In this document: in pieces, positions 39,025 through 48,399 of the stretch | Position numbering within the stretch: position 1 is the stretch's first letter | Layout of the letters: each line of letters begins with the position of its first letter | NCBI RefSeq assembly: GCF_002454115.1 | Contig: NZ_DKIH01000009.1 | Coordinates: 19,001 to 83,000 of the forward strand | DNA: 64,000 bases | Direction of reading: 5' to 3' | Source of the DNA: Sphingopyxis sp. UBA6723 | GTDB lineage: Bacteria; Pseudomonadota; Alphaproteobacteria; Sphingomonadales; Sphingomonadaceae | The notes under the pieces: model-generated | Database searches by the model: none | What the model saw: the letters and a program-made list of their open reading frames with translations, nothing else | Told to the model about the DNA's origin: nothing | Made by a program: the position numbers and the translations under genes

Positions 39025-40806
39025 TCAGCCTTTCGGGCCGTCCACAATGCGGATGCCGAGTTCCTTGAGCTGCTTGTCGCTGACCGGCGCCGGGGCGTTC
39101 ATCATCAGATCCTCGGCCTTCTGGTTCATCGGAAAGACCACTACTTCGCGGATGTTCGGTTCGTCGGCGAGCAGCATCACGATGCGGTCGACACCGGGAG
39201 CCGAACCGCCATGCGGCGGCGCGCCGAATTTGAAGGCATTGATCATGCCGCTGAAATTCGCATCGACATCGGCCTGGCTATACCCGGCAATCTCGAACGC
39301 CTTGTACATGATGTCGGGACGATGGTTGCGGATCGCGCCCGACGACAGTTCGACCCCATTGCAGACGATGTCATATTGCCACGCGAGGATGTCGAGCGGG
39401 TCTTTGGTTTCGAGCGCTTCGAGTTCGCCCTGCGGCATCGAGAAGGGATTATGGCTGAAATCGATCTTGCCGGTGTCCTCGTCGGCCTCGAACATCGGGA
39501 AGTCGACGATCCAGCACATTTCGAACTTGTTTGGGTCGATCAGATCGAGCTGTTCGGCGACGCGGGTGCGCGCAAAGCCCGCGAGCTTCGCGGCGGTTGC
39601 TTCCTTGCCTGCGGCGAAGAACAGCCCGTCGTCGGGACCGATGCCGAGCTCGGCGGCGAGCGCGTCCATCTTTTCCGGACCATGATTCTTGGCGATCGGG
39701 CCGCCCCATTCGCCGCCCTTGCGCGTCGCATAGCCGAGCCCGGCAAAGCCCTCGCCCTGCGCCCAGCTGTTCATGTCGTCGAAGAATTTGCGGCTCTTTT
39801 CGGCAGTCGCCGGTGCCGGGATCGCGCGCACGACGTCGCCCGCCGCAACGATGTCGGCGAAGCGGCCGAAGCCCGAACCGATGAAGTGCGACGACACATC
39901 GGTGATGATCAGCGGGTTGCGGAGGTCCGGCTTGTCGTTGCCGTACTTCAGCATCGACTCGCGATACGGAATGCGCGGGAAGCTGCCTGCCGGGGTCACC
40001 GACTTGCCGTTGGCAAATTCCTCGAACACGCCCGCCAGCACAGGCTCGATCGCGTTGAACACGTCGTCCTGCGTCACGAAGCTCATTTCGAAATCGAGCT
40101 GGTAGAATTCGCCGGGCGAACGGTCGGCCCGCGCATCCTCGTCGCGGAAACAGGGCGCAATCTGGAAATAGCGGTCGAAACCCGCGACCATCAGCAGCTG
40201 TTTGAACATCTGCGGCGCTTGCGGCAGCGCATAGAATTTGCCGGGGTGGACGCGGCTGGGCACCAGATAGTCGCGCGCGCCCTCGGGCGACGAAGCGGTC
40301 AGGATCGGAGTCTGGAATTCGGTGAAACCCTGATCGACCATACGGCGGCGCAAGGACGCGATCACGTTCGAGCGCAGCATGATGTTGGCGTGCAAGCGGT
40401 CGCGGCGCAGGTCGAGGAAGCGATACTTCAGGCGAATATCCTCGGGATAATCCTGTTCGCCCGCGACCGGCATCGGCAGTTCGATTGCCGCCGACTGAAC
40501 GGTGACGTCGCGCGCGCGCACTTCGATTTCGCCCGTCGGCAGATTTGCGTTCACAGTTTCGGCCGAGCGCGCAACGACGTCGCCGGTGATCGTGACGACG
40601 CTTTCGGCGCGTAGCCCGTCAAGGATCGCGAACGCCGCGTCGCTGCTATCGGCGACAATCTGGGTCAGACCATAATGATCGCGCAAATCGACGAACAATA
40701 GCCCGCCGTGGTCGCGCTTGCGATGCACCCAGCCCGAAACGCGGACCGACTGGCCGACCTGTTCGGCGCGAAGCTGGCCGCAGTTATGGGTGCGATAGGC
40801 GTGCAT
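39025..40806 (-). CDS. aspS: Aspartyl-tRNA synthetase
   Basis: 593-aa class II synthetase. The N-terminal OB-fold anticodon domain is in VRVSGWVHRKRDHGGLLFVDLRDHYGLTQIV, class II motif 2 in FRDEDARADRSPGEFYQLD, and motif 3 in the C-terminal GGSAPGVDRIVMLLADE. The large bacterial GAD insertion domain (about 290-420) is present, so this is the bacterial-type enzyme; whether it is discriminating cannot be told. The ATG at 40806 gives the standard MHAYRTHNCGQL start. Downstream it is almost contiguous with the alpha/beta hydrolase. Confidence 0.98.
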   Translation of the reverse strand: MHAYRTHNCGQLRAEQVGQSVRVSGWVHRKRDHGGLLFVDLRDHYGLTQIVADSSDAAFAILDGLRAESVVTITGDVVARSAETVNANLPTGEIEVRARDVTVQSAAIELPMPVAGEQDYPEDIRLKYRFLDLRRDRLHANIMLRSNVIASLRRRMVDQGFTEFQTPILTASSPEGARDYLVPSRVHPGKFYALPQAPQMFKQLLMVAGFDRYFQIAPCFRDEDARADRSPGEFYQLDFEMSFVTQDDVFNAIEPVLAGVFEEFANGKSVTPAGSFPRIPYRESMLKYGNDKPDLRNPLIITDVSSHFIGSGFGRFADIVAAGDVVRAIPAPATAEKSRKFFDDMNSWAQGEGFAGLGYATRKGGEWGGPIAKNHGPEKMDALAAELGIGPDDGLFFAAGKEATAAKLAGFARTRVAEQLDLIDPNKFEMCWIVDFPMFEADEDTGKIDFSHNPFSMPQGELEALETKDPLDILAWQYDIVCNGVELSSGAIRNHRPDIMYKAFEIAGYSQADVDANFSGMINAFKFGAPPHGGSAPGVDRIVMLLADEPNIREVVVFPMNQKAEDLMMNAPAPVSDKQLKELGIRIVDGPKG

Positions 40807-40905
40807 TTGATCGTCTTTCAATGTCTGGGAGCGCAGGAAAACATGCGCCGATATGGCCGCGCCTAAGGCAGCGCGGCGGTCCATTTGTCAAGGATGAAGG
40901 CCAAA

Positions 40906-42417
40906 TCAACGCGTCAGCCCCAGCCCGTCGAGCACCGCGCTGCCGAAAAGCGCCCGGTGCGCCGGATCGGGCAGCAGCCGGTCGCGCGCGGCGCGCCAGC
41001 GGCGGAAATCCTCGCCATAATCGACAGCGACACGCGCCGCGTCGAGGCGGCAGCTTTTGGCCCAGTGCCGCGTGAAGGCAATCCCCTCGGCATCGAGCCG
41101 TTCGACGACGCGCGCATAGGCGTCGGCGGTGCGCGCACTGCGCGGACCATCGAAATCGATCACCGCATTGTGCGGGAAACGCGCGGGCGCCAGCAGCCCT
41201 TCGGCGCGCGCCATGAAGCGCACGGTGACGACGGTCGAGCCGCCGTGGCGCGCATAAACGGCGCAGATCAGCTCGAACGCGCGCGCCAGATCAGCGCGGT
41301 CGATCGTCACCGACGCGTTGAACAGATCGGCCAGCGGGCGGTGCGTGTCGAGCCCCTCCCCCCAGCTACCATAAACCGGCGGCGCATCGACATCGGGGCC
41401 GTTCGCATACCCCTGTTTCATCGCAAATTGCAGCAGCGCGCCCCGCGCCCACGGGTAATCGTCGAGCAACCGTCCGAGCAGGCTGAGCGCGTCATAACCC
41501 GCGCCCAGCTGCCCCGGCGTCGCGCGTGGATAGTCGTCGCGCCATGGCTCGCGGTACAAAAAGCGCAGCATCGCGGGGCGCTTGAACGGCTTATACGGGT
41601 TCACGATCATCTGGACGAAATCGGGGTCCTGATCGAGCGCATAAGCCGCCGAAAAGCGCCGGAAATCCCCCGCCGCCAGCCAGCCGAGCGCAGCGCGATC
41701 GACCTTGCGGAGATTCTGGATCGGACGGACGAGGAATTTCGGTACGCTGTCGACAACCAGCGCCGTAACGACACCAAGCGCGCCGACTGGCAACTGCGCC
41801 GCGGCAAACACCTCCTCGTCGCGGAGCAAGACGGAGCCCGTGGCGCCGATAAAGGCATCGCTCATCAGCCCAGACGCGGGTTCGATCCAGTGGACACCGG
41901 CGGGCGTCACGATCTGCACCGCGCGGATATGATCCTGAATCCCGCCGCTGGCGATCATCGAACCGTGGGTGCCCGTCGCCGCGGCGCCGGCGAAGGTCTG
42001 GCCATTACCCGCGCCGCTGGTCCACAGCGAGCGGCCCTGCGCTTCCAGCTTGTCCGACACTTCGTCGACCAGCGCCCCCGCCTCGACCAGCATCAGTGCG
42101 CCCGCATCGACGCCGGGGCGGACGTCGGCAGCGCTGATGCGGAAACAACGGTTAAACCGGCGGGTATGGAGCAGCCAGCATTGCGAGGCGATATTGATGT
42201 TCGACGGCGACCAGCCCGCGCCGAGCGGACGGACGCGGCGCCCGGCCGCTGCCGCCTCGACCAGCCAGTTATGCACCAACTTCGCGGCAATCGCGATTTC
42301 GTCGCGGCCGCGCGGCGCATCGCCGCTGCGCAGCGCAAAGCGCGTCGCCGCCTCGCAGGTGCCGGTGCCATGATAATTGGTCCAGCGTCCTTCGTCGCCC
42401 AGTTGTACCAGCTGCAT
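40906..42417 (-). CDS. FAD-linked oxidase (sugar-1,4-lactone oxidase-like)
   Basis: 503-aa flavoprotein of the VAO/PCMH superfamily. The FAD-binding segment contains RRVRPLGAGWSPSNINIAS and later GAGNGQTFAGAAATGTHGS, where the GTHG motif contacts FAD. The C-terminal half shows the ALO-type substrate domain (FMARAEGLLAPARFPHNAVIDFDGP). Related enzymes oxidise sugar lactones or alditols; the substrate here is unknown. No signal peptide or obvious His for covalent flavin is seen. The start overlaps the stop of the upstream small membrane protein by 1 nt (TGATG). Confidence 0.85.
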   Translation of the reverse strand: MQLVQLGDEGRWTNYHGTGTCEAATRFALRSGDAPRGRDEIAIAAKLVHNWLVEAAAAGRRVRPLGAGWSPSNINIASQCWLLHTRRFNRCFRISAADVRPGVDAGALMLVEAGALVDEVSDKLEAQGRSLWTSGAGNGQTFAGAAATGTHGSMIASGGIQDHIRAVQIVTPAGVHWIEPASGLMSDAFIGATGSVLLRDEEVFAAAQLPVGALGVVTALVVDSVPKFLVRPIQNLRKVDRAALGWLAAGDFRRFSAAYALDQDPDFVQMIVNPYKPFKRPAMLRFLYREPWRDDYPRATPGQLGAGYDALSLLGRLLDDYPWARGALLQFAMKQGYANGPDVDAPPVYGSWGEGLDTHRPLADLFNASVTIDRADLARAFELICAVYARHGGSTVVTVRFMARAEGLLAPARFPHNAVIDFDGPRSARTADAYARVVERLDAEGIAFTRHWAKSCRLDAARVAVDYGEDFRRWRAARDRLLPDPAHRALFGSAVLDGLGLTR

Positions 42418-42746
42418 CAGGCGTCTCCCAGCGGCAGGACGCCGGCGTGCGCGCGCCAGGCGACAGTGACGGGGCGCAGAAAGCCGACCGTCGCGATCGC
42501 AATCAGCATCTGGCGCCTTGTTGCAAAGACCCGCACGTCGCAGAGGCCGTGATCAGATTCGGGGGTGACAAAGGGCTGCGCGGCCTCCGCCGCGAAGCCC
42601 CACCCCTTTTGCGTCACCACCATCGACTCTTCGTCAAGCGGCCGCGGATTGGCGATCGAGACGAAAATATCCGCCTGCCCCGCCAGATACTGGCCGAAAA
42701 GCAGCAGAAACCCGAGCGCGGCGAGCGCCCAACCGATCCACATCAT
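42417..42746 (-). CDS. Small single-TM protein upstream of the FAD oxidase
   Basis: 109-aa protein with one N-terminal transmembrane helix (residues 3-23, WIGWALAALGFLLLFGQYLAG) and a soluble part with a few charged motifs (NPRPLDEESMVVTQKGW). A second weakly hydrophobic stretch is at MLIAIATVGFLRPVTVAW. It overlaps the FAD oxidase start, so the two are translationally coupled and possibly interact. No family recognised. Either of two adjacent ATGs could be used. Confidence 0.7.
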   Translation of the reverse strand: MMWIGWALAALGFLLLFGQYLAGQADIFVSIANPRPLDEESMVVTQKGWGFAAEAAQPFVTPESDHGLCDVRVFATRRQMLIAIATVGFLRPVTVAWRAHAGVLPLGDA

Positions 42747-42853
42747 GCCCCAAACCCCTTCGCTTTCCCCTGACCGGTATTCCGGTTCCGCGACCCGAAG
42801 AGCGCGGGCAATTTTTCCTGCCCGTTCCTTTCAACTAGCTGTATAGGCGCGCT

Positions 42854-44041
42854 ATGCAAGTCCATCCGTTGATCGAAACCAACGCCGCGCTCGCCGCTTT
42901 CTGCGACCTCATTCGGAACAGCGATTTCATCGCGGTCGATACCGAATTCATGCGCGAAAACACCTTCTGGCCAGAACTGTGCCTGATCCAGGTCGCCGAC
43001 CGCGAGCATGCCGCGGCGATCGATCCGCTGGCACCGGGCATGGACCTGAAGCCGCTGCTCGACCTGCTGGTCGACAATGAGGATATGCTGAAAGTCTTTC
43101 ACGCCGGCGGGCAGGATGTCGAAATCATCTTCAACCTGACCGGCAAGACCCCGCATCCGATTTTTGACACCCAGATCGGCCAGATGGCGATCGGCCAGGC
43201 CGAACAGGTCGGTTATTCGAACCTGGTCGAGGCGTGGATCGGTCTGCAACTCGACAAGGGCGCCCGCTTTACCGACTGGAGCCGCCGTCCGCTCGACAAG
43301 CGCCAGATCGATTATGCGGTCGGCGACGTGACCCATTTGGCTAAGATTTTCCCGATGATGCTCGACAAGCTGGTGAAGACCGGGCGCGGTCACTGGCTGG
43401 ACGAGGAAATGGAAAAGCTGGCCGATCCGTCAAACTACAACCTTGATCCAGAAGATGCTTGGCACCGGATCAAGATCCCGTCGCGAAAGCCCGATGTGCT
43501 GGGCCGCTTGAAGGCGCTGGCCGCGTGGCGCGAGCGCGAGGCGCGGTCGAAGAACCTGCCGCGCGGGCGCATTGTGAAGGATGAGACACTCGCCGACATC
43601 GCTGCGCATCCGCCCAAGGATCAGGACGGGCTGGGCCGCGTGCGCGGGCTGTCGGCGACCTGGCGCAGCAACGACATCGGCGGGCGATTGATGGACGCAA
43701 TTGCCAATGCCAAACCGCTGGACAAGGACGACATGCCCGACCGCGCGCCGCGCGGCCCGGGGCTGGGCAAGGAAGGCGCGCTGGTCGCCGACCTCTTGAA
43801 ACTCCTCCTGAAAATCCGCGCCCGCGAGCTTAACGTCGCGTCGCGCCTAATCGCGCGCAGCGATGAGCTGGAAGCACTGGCAGCGGGCGGCCGTGAGGGT
43901 ATCGCGATGTTGCAGGGCTGGCGCTACGATGTGTTCGGCTTTGCCGCGCTCAATCTGGTCGAAGGCCGGATGGGCTTTGCCGTCAAACACGGAAAGCTGG
44001 TGATGAGCGAGATCGACGCGGCGACGGCCAGCGCCGACTGA
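42854..44041 (+). CDS. rnd: Ribonuclease D
   Basis: 395-aa 3'-5' exoribonuclease acting in tRNA 3' maturation. The DEDDy exonuclease domain shows FIAVDTEFMRENTFWPELCLIQ (Exo I Asp/Glu), VFHAGGQDVEII (Exo II), and LDKRQIDYAVGDVTHL (Exo III with Tyr and Asp). An HRDC domain (about 210-290: RLKALAAWREREARSKNLPRG) follows. Length is standard. No overlap with neighbours; ppx lies convergent downstream. Confidence 0.97.
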   Translation: MQVHPLIETNAALAAFCDLIRNSDFIAVDTEFMRENTFWPELCLIQVADREHAAAIDPLAPGMDLKPLLDLLVDNEDMLKVFHAGGQDVEIIFNLTGKTPHPIFDTQIGQMAIGQAEQVGYSNLVEAWIGLQLDKGARFTDWSRRPLDKRQIDYAVGDVTHLAKIFPMMLDKLVKTGRGHWLDEEMEKLADPSNYNLDPEDAWHRIKIPSRKPDVLGRLKALAAWREREARSKNLPRGRIVKDETLADIAAHPPKDQDGLGRVRGLSATWRSNDIGGRLMDAIANAKPLDKDDMPDRAPRGPGLGKEGALVADLLKLLLKIRARELNVASRLIARSDELEALAAGGREGIAMLQGWRYDVFGFAALNLVEGRMGFAVKHGKLVMSEIDAATASAD

Positions 44042-44058
44042 GTTCCATGCCCATATAT

Positions 44059-44082
44059 CGTCATCCCGGCGAAGGCCGGGAT
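44059..44082. repeat. Half copy of the CGTCATCCCGGC repeat
   Basis: CGTCATCCCGGCGAAGGCCG, identical to the left arm of the palindrome at 22664-22744, between rnd and ppx. It still contains a small hairpin (CCCGGC/GCCGGG) and could act as a terminator between the convergent genes. Confidence 0.75.
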
Positions 44083-44094
44083 GGCGACGTAAAC

Positions 44095-45591
44095 CTAAAG
44101 CAGCACCATCTCGGGCTTCGTATCCAACGCCTGCGCCAGCGAGCGCAGACGGCGCTCGACCGACTCGCCCGCCAGGTGATGCCACCCATGATCCAGACTG
44201 AGCCGCAGCTTGCCGTCAATCAGCGCAATATGGCTGGCCTTCAGCGGCGCCTCGACCCCGCCGGTTAGCCGCTGCGCCAGCCGGATTGCCAGCCCCCATT
44301 GGCGCGCCCGCGCCAGCCGCTCGCCGCTGACCAGCGGCCCCATGTCCGGGAAATCGCTGTCGGCACCGCCGAAGCCGGCGTGAAGCGCGCGCGCGAGCAG
44401 GATGCGTCCTGGAATATCGATACCGCGCCAGTTGCCGTGCAATCCGATCTCGGTGCCGCGTTCGGCGCGGAAATCGGGATTGGCCGACCAGGCGACGTCG
44501 CTGAGCAGGCTGGCGGCAAGCCGGACGCGGCTGTCCGCAGGCGCCTCACCCGTAAACAATGGCGTGATCCATTCCGTGATCGCGCGGCCGTGCGGCGCGA
44601 AGCGCGCGAGGCGACGCCCCTCGAATTCGGCAGCGACAATCAGCGGATCCTGCGCGCGTGTTTCCGCATCGAGCGCCTGATAGAGCAGGCCTTCACGTAG
44701 CCCCGACGACGACACGGTCATTTCTGGGACATCAAGGATGTTGACGAGCGCCGCTAGCAGCGCCGCCGCATCGGGCAAGGCAGCAGCGCGGTTCGATGCC
44801 ATGCCGGGGATCGCGCGCAATTCTTCAAAGGTCAGCCGGTTGGTGGCGCGGACGAGCCGCCGCAGCGCCGCGCGCGGCAGGCTGTGCTGATCGAGCACCG
44901 CGAGCGGATCCTGCGTCAGTTCCAGATCAAGGCGGGACAGCGCACGCCACGATCCGCCGACCAGATAAAGCGGCAGCCCCTTTATTCCGTTGGGCCAACC
45001 GGCCGTGCGCAGCATCTTGCGGACGGCACGCTCGAAGGTTTGTTGCCCTTCCTTGCGGAGCGCGGGCAGGCGCAGCACGCCGAGCGGGAAGGACGCGCGG
45101 CGTCCGACCTGACCGTTTGCCACCTCCGCCAGTTCCAGGCTGCCGCCGCCGAGGTCGACCGCGATGCCATGGGCATCGGGGATCGCCGACAGCACACCGT
45201 ACCCGGCAGCTTCCGCCTCTTCTTCGCCTGACAAAAGGCGGATTTTCAAACCAGCTTCCGCTGCTGCGGCGATAAACTCGGGGCCGTTTTCCGCGTCGCG
45301 CACCGCCGCCGTGGCGACGCATTGCAGGTTTTTGACCTCCATATGTTTGGCAAGCAGCGCGTAGCGCCGCAGCGCCATCAGCCCGCGCATCGCGTCCTCG
45401 CTGGCGATCCGGCCATCGATCGCAAGCCCGCGGCCCAATCCGGCTGCGACCTTTTCGTTGAAGATCACCGCGGGCGCGCGCGCCGGTCCTTCATAGACGA
45501 CGAGGCGGACCGAGTTCGATCCGATGTCGATGACGGCAGAGCGATGGACCGCCTGTTTTGAAGTTCGCAGCAAGCCCAAAGCGTCAATCAT
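44095..45591 (-). CDS. ppx: Exopolyphosphatase (Ppx/GppA family)
   Basis: 498-aa polyphosphate hydrolase. The actin-like fold is visible in VIDIGSNSVRLVVYEG, VATAAVRDAENGPEF, LLSGEEEAEAAGYGVL and AVDLGGGSLELAEV, the Ppx-GppA nucleotide-type motifs. The C-terminal half contains the HD-like helical part (SRVRLAASLLSDVAW). It releases phosphate from polyphosphate (or pppGpp in the GppA activity). The ATG at 45591 overlaps the last 8 nt of ppk1, so synthesis and degradation enzymes are translationally coupled. Confidence 0.95.
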   Translation of the reverse strand: MIDALGLLRTSKQAVHRSAVIDIGSNSVRLVVYEGPARAPAVIFNEKVAAGLGRGLAIDGRIASEDAMRGLMALRRYALLAKHMEVKNLQCVATAAVRDAENGPEFIAAAAEAGLKIRLLSGEEEAEAAGYGVLSAIPDAHGIAVDLGGGSLELAEVANGQVGRRASFPLGVLRLPALRKEGQQTFERAVRKMLRTAGWPNGIKGLPLYLVGGSWRALSRLDLELTQDPLAVLDQHSLPRAALRRLVRATNRLTFEELRAIPGMASNRAAALPDAAALLAALVNILDVPEMTVSSSGLREGLLYQALDAETRAQDPLIVAAEFEGRRLARFAPHGRAITEWITPLFTGEAPADSRVRLAASLLSDVAWSANPDFRAERGTEIGLHGNWRGIDIPGRILLARALHAGFGGADSDFPDMGPLVSGERLARARQWGLAIRLAQRLTGGVEAPLKASHIALIDGKLRLSLDHGWHHLAGESVERRLRSLAQALDTKPEMVLL

Positions 45592-47752
45592 CGCGCATGT
45601 CGAAGGCGAGGGTCGGGACATCCTGGCGCTTGTGCAGCGCCGTCCCGCGACCCGACAGCGACGGGTTGTTCATGAAATAATGGTGTAAATTGAAAGGTTT
45701 ATCGCCGGGACTTGTCCGGATATAGGTCCCGTCGGATTGCAGCACCCAGCTCTGTTCATTGTCGATCAGATTCGCCACCAGCACCTGATCCAATATCTGG
45801 TCGTGCACGGTCGGATTTTCGATCGGGATCATATATTCGACGCGGCGATCGAAGTTGCGCGGCATCCAGTCGGCGCTGCTGATGTACAGCTTGGCACGCT
45901 GATGCGGCAGCGAGGCGCCGTTGGCGAAGGCCCACACGCGGCTGTGCTCCAGAAACCGCCCGACGACCGATTTGACGCGGATCGTTTCCGACAGACCGGG
46001 CACCCCCGGGCGCAGGCAGCAGATGCCGCGGACGATCAGCTCGACCGGCACGCCGGCAACGCTCGCCTCGTACAATTTGTCGATGATGTCGGGATCGACC
46101 AGGCTGTTCATTTTCGCCCACACGCCCGAAGGCTGCCCCGCTTTGGCCGCCATGATTTCGGCGTCGATCAGGTCGCACAGATGCGCGCGCATGTTGAGCG
46201 GCGACATGGTGATCATGTCAAGCCGCTCGGGCTCGACATAACCGGTGATATAGTTGAACAGCTGCGCCGCATCGCGTCCGGCGCGCGGATCCGCAGTGAA
46301 AAAACTGAGATCGGTATAGATGCGCGCGGTCACCGGATGGTAATTGCCGGTCCCGAAGTGGCAATAGGTGCGATACCCCTGCCCTTCGCGCCGCACGACC
46401 ATCGAAATCTTGGCGTGGGTCTTCCACTCGATAAAGCCGTACACGACCTGGACTCCGGCGCGTTCGAGCTGGTTCGCCCAGAGCAGATTCTGCTCCTCGT
46501 CAAAGCGGGCCTTCAGCTCGACTACCGCGGTCACCGACTTGCCCGCCTCGGCCGCCTCGATCAGCGCGCGGATGACGGGCGACTGGTCACCGGCGCGATA
46601 GAGCGTCTGCTTGATCGCGACGACATCGGGATCGGCTGCGGCCTGGCGCAGGAAAGCGAGGACGACCTCAAAACTTTCGTAAGGGTGATGGACAAGAATG
46701 TCCTTGCTACGGATCGCCGCGAAACAGTCGCCGCCATGTTCGCGAATGCGTTCGGGAAAGCGCGCCGAATAGGCGGGGAATTTCAGGTCGGGGCGATCGA
46801 CATCGACCAGCGCCGACAACGCGGCCAGCCCGACGAAGCCGCCGATCTTGGCAACGATTGCCTCATGCCCCTGAATATCGGCGTTGAGTACCTCGGCAAT
46901 CTCACCGGGCATATCGGCTTCGAGTTCGAGCAGGATGACGCGGCCGCGGCGGCGGCGGCGGATCGCGGTGCGAAACAGGCGCACCAGATCTTCGGCCTCT
47001 TCCTCCAACTCGATATCGCTATCGCGAATGATGCGAAACACGCCGAGCGAGCGGATAGTGAAGCCAGGAAACAGCAGATCGCCGAAAATCTCGATCAGAT
47101 ATTCGATCGGTACAAAGGCCTGTGCCTGCCCCGGCACCGCGACAAAACGCGGCAGTGCCGCCGGGATCAGCACCAGTTCGCGCACCGTTTCGCCCGTCGC
47201 CTTGCGTTGCAGGTCGAAGATGATCCCCAGCCCGCGATTGGGGATGAAGGGGAAGGGATGCGCCGGGTCGAGCACCTGCGGAGTCAGGATGGGGAAAATC
47301 TGGTCGATGAAATACTGCCGCAGCGCCGCGCGCAGCGGCTCTCGATCTGACCCGGTGCCGTGGACGACGATGCCCTGTTCGGCGAGCAATTTGTGGAGAC
47401 GCTGCCACTCGCTCTGTTGCTGATCGACCAGCCGGTTCACCTCGGCCTCAATCTCAGCCAGCTGCTGGCTGGGCGAGCGGCCGTCGGCGGAGGGGTCGTC
47501 GATCCCCTGCAACTGCTGGCCCTTCAAGCCCGCGACGCGAACCATGAAAAATTCGTCGAGGTTGCTGCCCGAAATCGATAGGAAGCGCAGCCGTTCGAGC
47601 AGCGGGTGCGCGGTGTTGCGCGCCTCTTCCATTACCCGTCGGTTGAACGCCAGCCAGCTCAGTTCCCGGTTGAAAAAGCGTTCGGGACCGAAGGACGGGA
47701 GCCTGGACGTCGCCTGGTTATCGGCGCGAAGGGGCTGTCCGGATAGCGTCAT
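45584..47752 (-). CDS. ppk1: Polyphosphate kinase 1
   Basis: 722-aa enzyme synthesising polyphosphate from ATP. The N domain starts with RFFNRELSWLAFNRRVMEEA and contains SISGSNLDEFFMVRVAGL. The catalytic region shows YCHFGTGNYHPVTARIYTD at about 465-485, with the phosphorylated His, and KAGQPSGVWAKMNSLVDP and the second conserved His/Lys region near the C-terminus. The length fits Ppk1. It starts as ATGA overlapping the hdaA stop and ends overlapping the ppx start. Confidence 0.97.
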   Translation of the reverse strand: MTLSGQPLRADNQATSRLPSFGPERFFNRELSWLAFNRRVMEEARNTAHPLLERLRFLSISGSNLDEFFMVRVAGLKGQQLQGIDDPSADGRSPSQQLAEIEAEVNRLVDQQQSEWQRLHKLLAEQGIVVHGTGSDREPLRAALRQYFIDQIFPILTPQVLDPAHPFPFIPNRGLGIIFDLQRKATGETVRELVLIPAALPRFVAVPGQAQAFVPIEYLIEIFGDLLFPGFTIRSLGVFRIIRDSDIELEEEAEDLVRLFRTAIRRRRRGRVILLELEADMPGEIAEVLNADIQGHEAIVAKIGGFVGLAALSALVDVDRPDLKFPAYSARFPERIREHGGDCFAAIRSKDILVHHPYESFEVVLAFLRQAAADPDVVAIKQTLYRAGDQSPVIRALIEAAEAGKSVTAVVELKARFDEEQNLLWANQLERAGVQVVYGFIEWKTHAKISMVVRREGQGYRTYCHFGTGNYHPVTARIYTDLSFFTADPRAGRDAAQLFNYITGYVEPERLDMITMSPLNMRAHLCDLIDAEIMAAKAGQPSGVWAKMNSLVDPDIIDKLYEASVAGVPVELIVRGICCLRPGVPGLSETIRVKSVVGRFLEHSRVWAFANGASLPHQRAKLYISSADWMPRNFDRRVEYMIPIENPTVHDQILDQVLVANLIDNEQSWVLQSDGTYIRTSPGDKPFNLHHYFMNNPSLSGRGTALHKRQDVPTLAFDMRDD

Positions 47753-48399
47753 GCGTCATGGTCCTGTCGTTCAAGCAGATCGGGATCGATCAGCCCCTGT
47801 GACAGTAATGTTTCACGCGTAAGACGGATGCCGACGCGCCGCCCCTGTTCGAGCGAGGCGGCGTCGAGCGCCGCGACGATGCGGTGGAGCATCGCATAGC
47901 TGCGCTCCATCCGCGGCACGATATAGGCGGCGACCTCGGGCGCCAGCGCGATCCCGCGCTGCGCGAACAGCGCCTCGATCAGGTCGCGGGCAAGGCAATC
48001 GTCGGGCTCGGCGATCGTCAGCACCGGCACCGCGCGCAACCGCGATGCGAGGTCGGGCAGCGCAATGCCCCATTCGGACGGCGGCGCGTCGGCGATGATC
48101 AGCAGCGGGATGTTCGACGACTGCGCCGCGTTCCAGGCATGGAAAATCTCTTCTTCGGACAGGCTGTCATGCCCGTCGATCACGCGGCCGCCGGTTTCGG
48201 CAGCAAACAGCCGCCCGATCAGACTGCGCCCCGAGCCGGACGGCCCGGTGAGCACCGCGGTTCGCACTGGCCAGGTCGCCACATGACGCAAATAACGGAT
48301 CGCATCGGCGTTGCTGGTCCCAATAATAAGTGGAGCGTCATTACTGCCTCCGGCGCTCCAGTCGAGCGGCAAAGCGATCTGGCTGGTGGAGCGTGCCAT
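47749..48399 (-). CDS. hdaA: DnaA-related replication regulator HdaA
   Basis: 216-aa AAA+-type protein lacking the DNA-binding domain of DnaA. The N-terminal sequence QIALPLDW is a clamp-binding motif, consistent with regulatory inactivation of DnaA through the sliding clamp. Walker A is GPSGSGRSLI and the sensor II region is in the C-terminus. The hdaA-ppk1-ppx order is conserved in alphaproteobacteria and here the genes overlap. The start codon overlaps the stop of the upstream DUF2066 gene by 1 nt. Confidence 0.93.
   Translation of the reverse strand: MARSTSQIALPLDWSAGGSNDAPLIIGTSNADAIRYLRHVATWPVRTAVLTGPSGSGRSLIGRLFAAETGGRVIDGHDSLSEEEIFHAWNAAQSSNIPLLIIADAPPSEWGIALPDLASRLRAVPVLTIAEPDDCLARDLIEALFAQRGIALAPEVAAYIVPRMERSYAMLHRIVAALDAASLEQGRRVGIRLTRETLLSQGLIDPDLLERQDHDA

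Noticed and set aside
40885..42552. 555-codon plus-strand frame opposite the FAD oxidase gene
   Set aside because: Shadow of the real gene on the minus strand; no recognisable motif.
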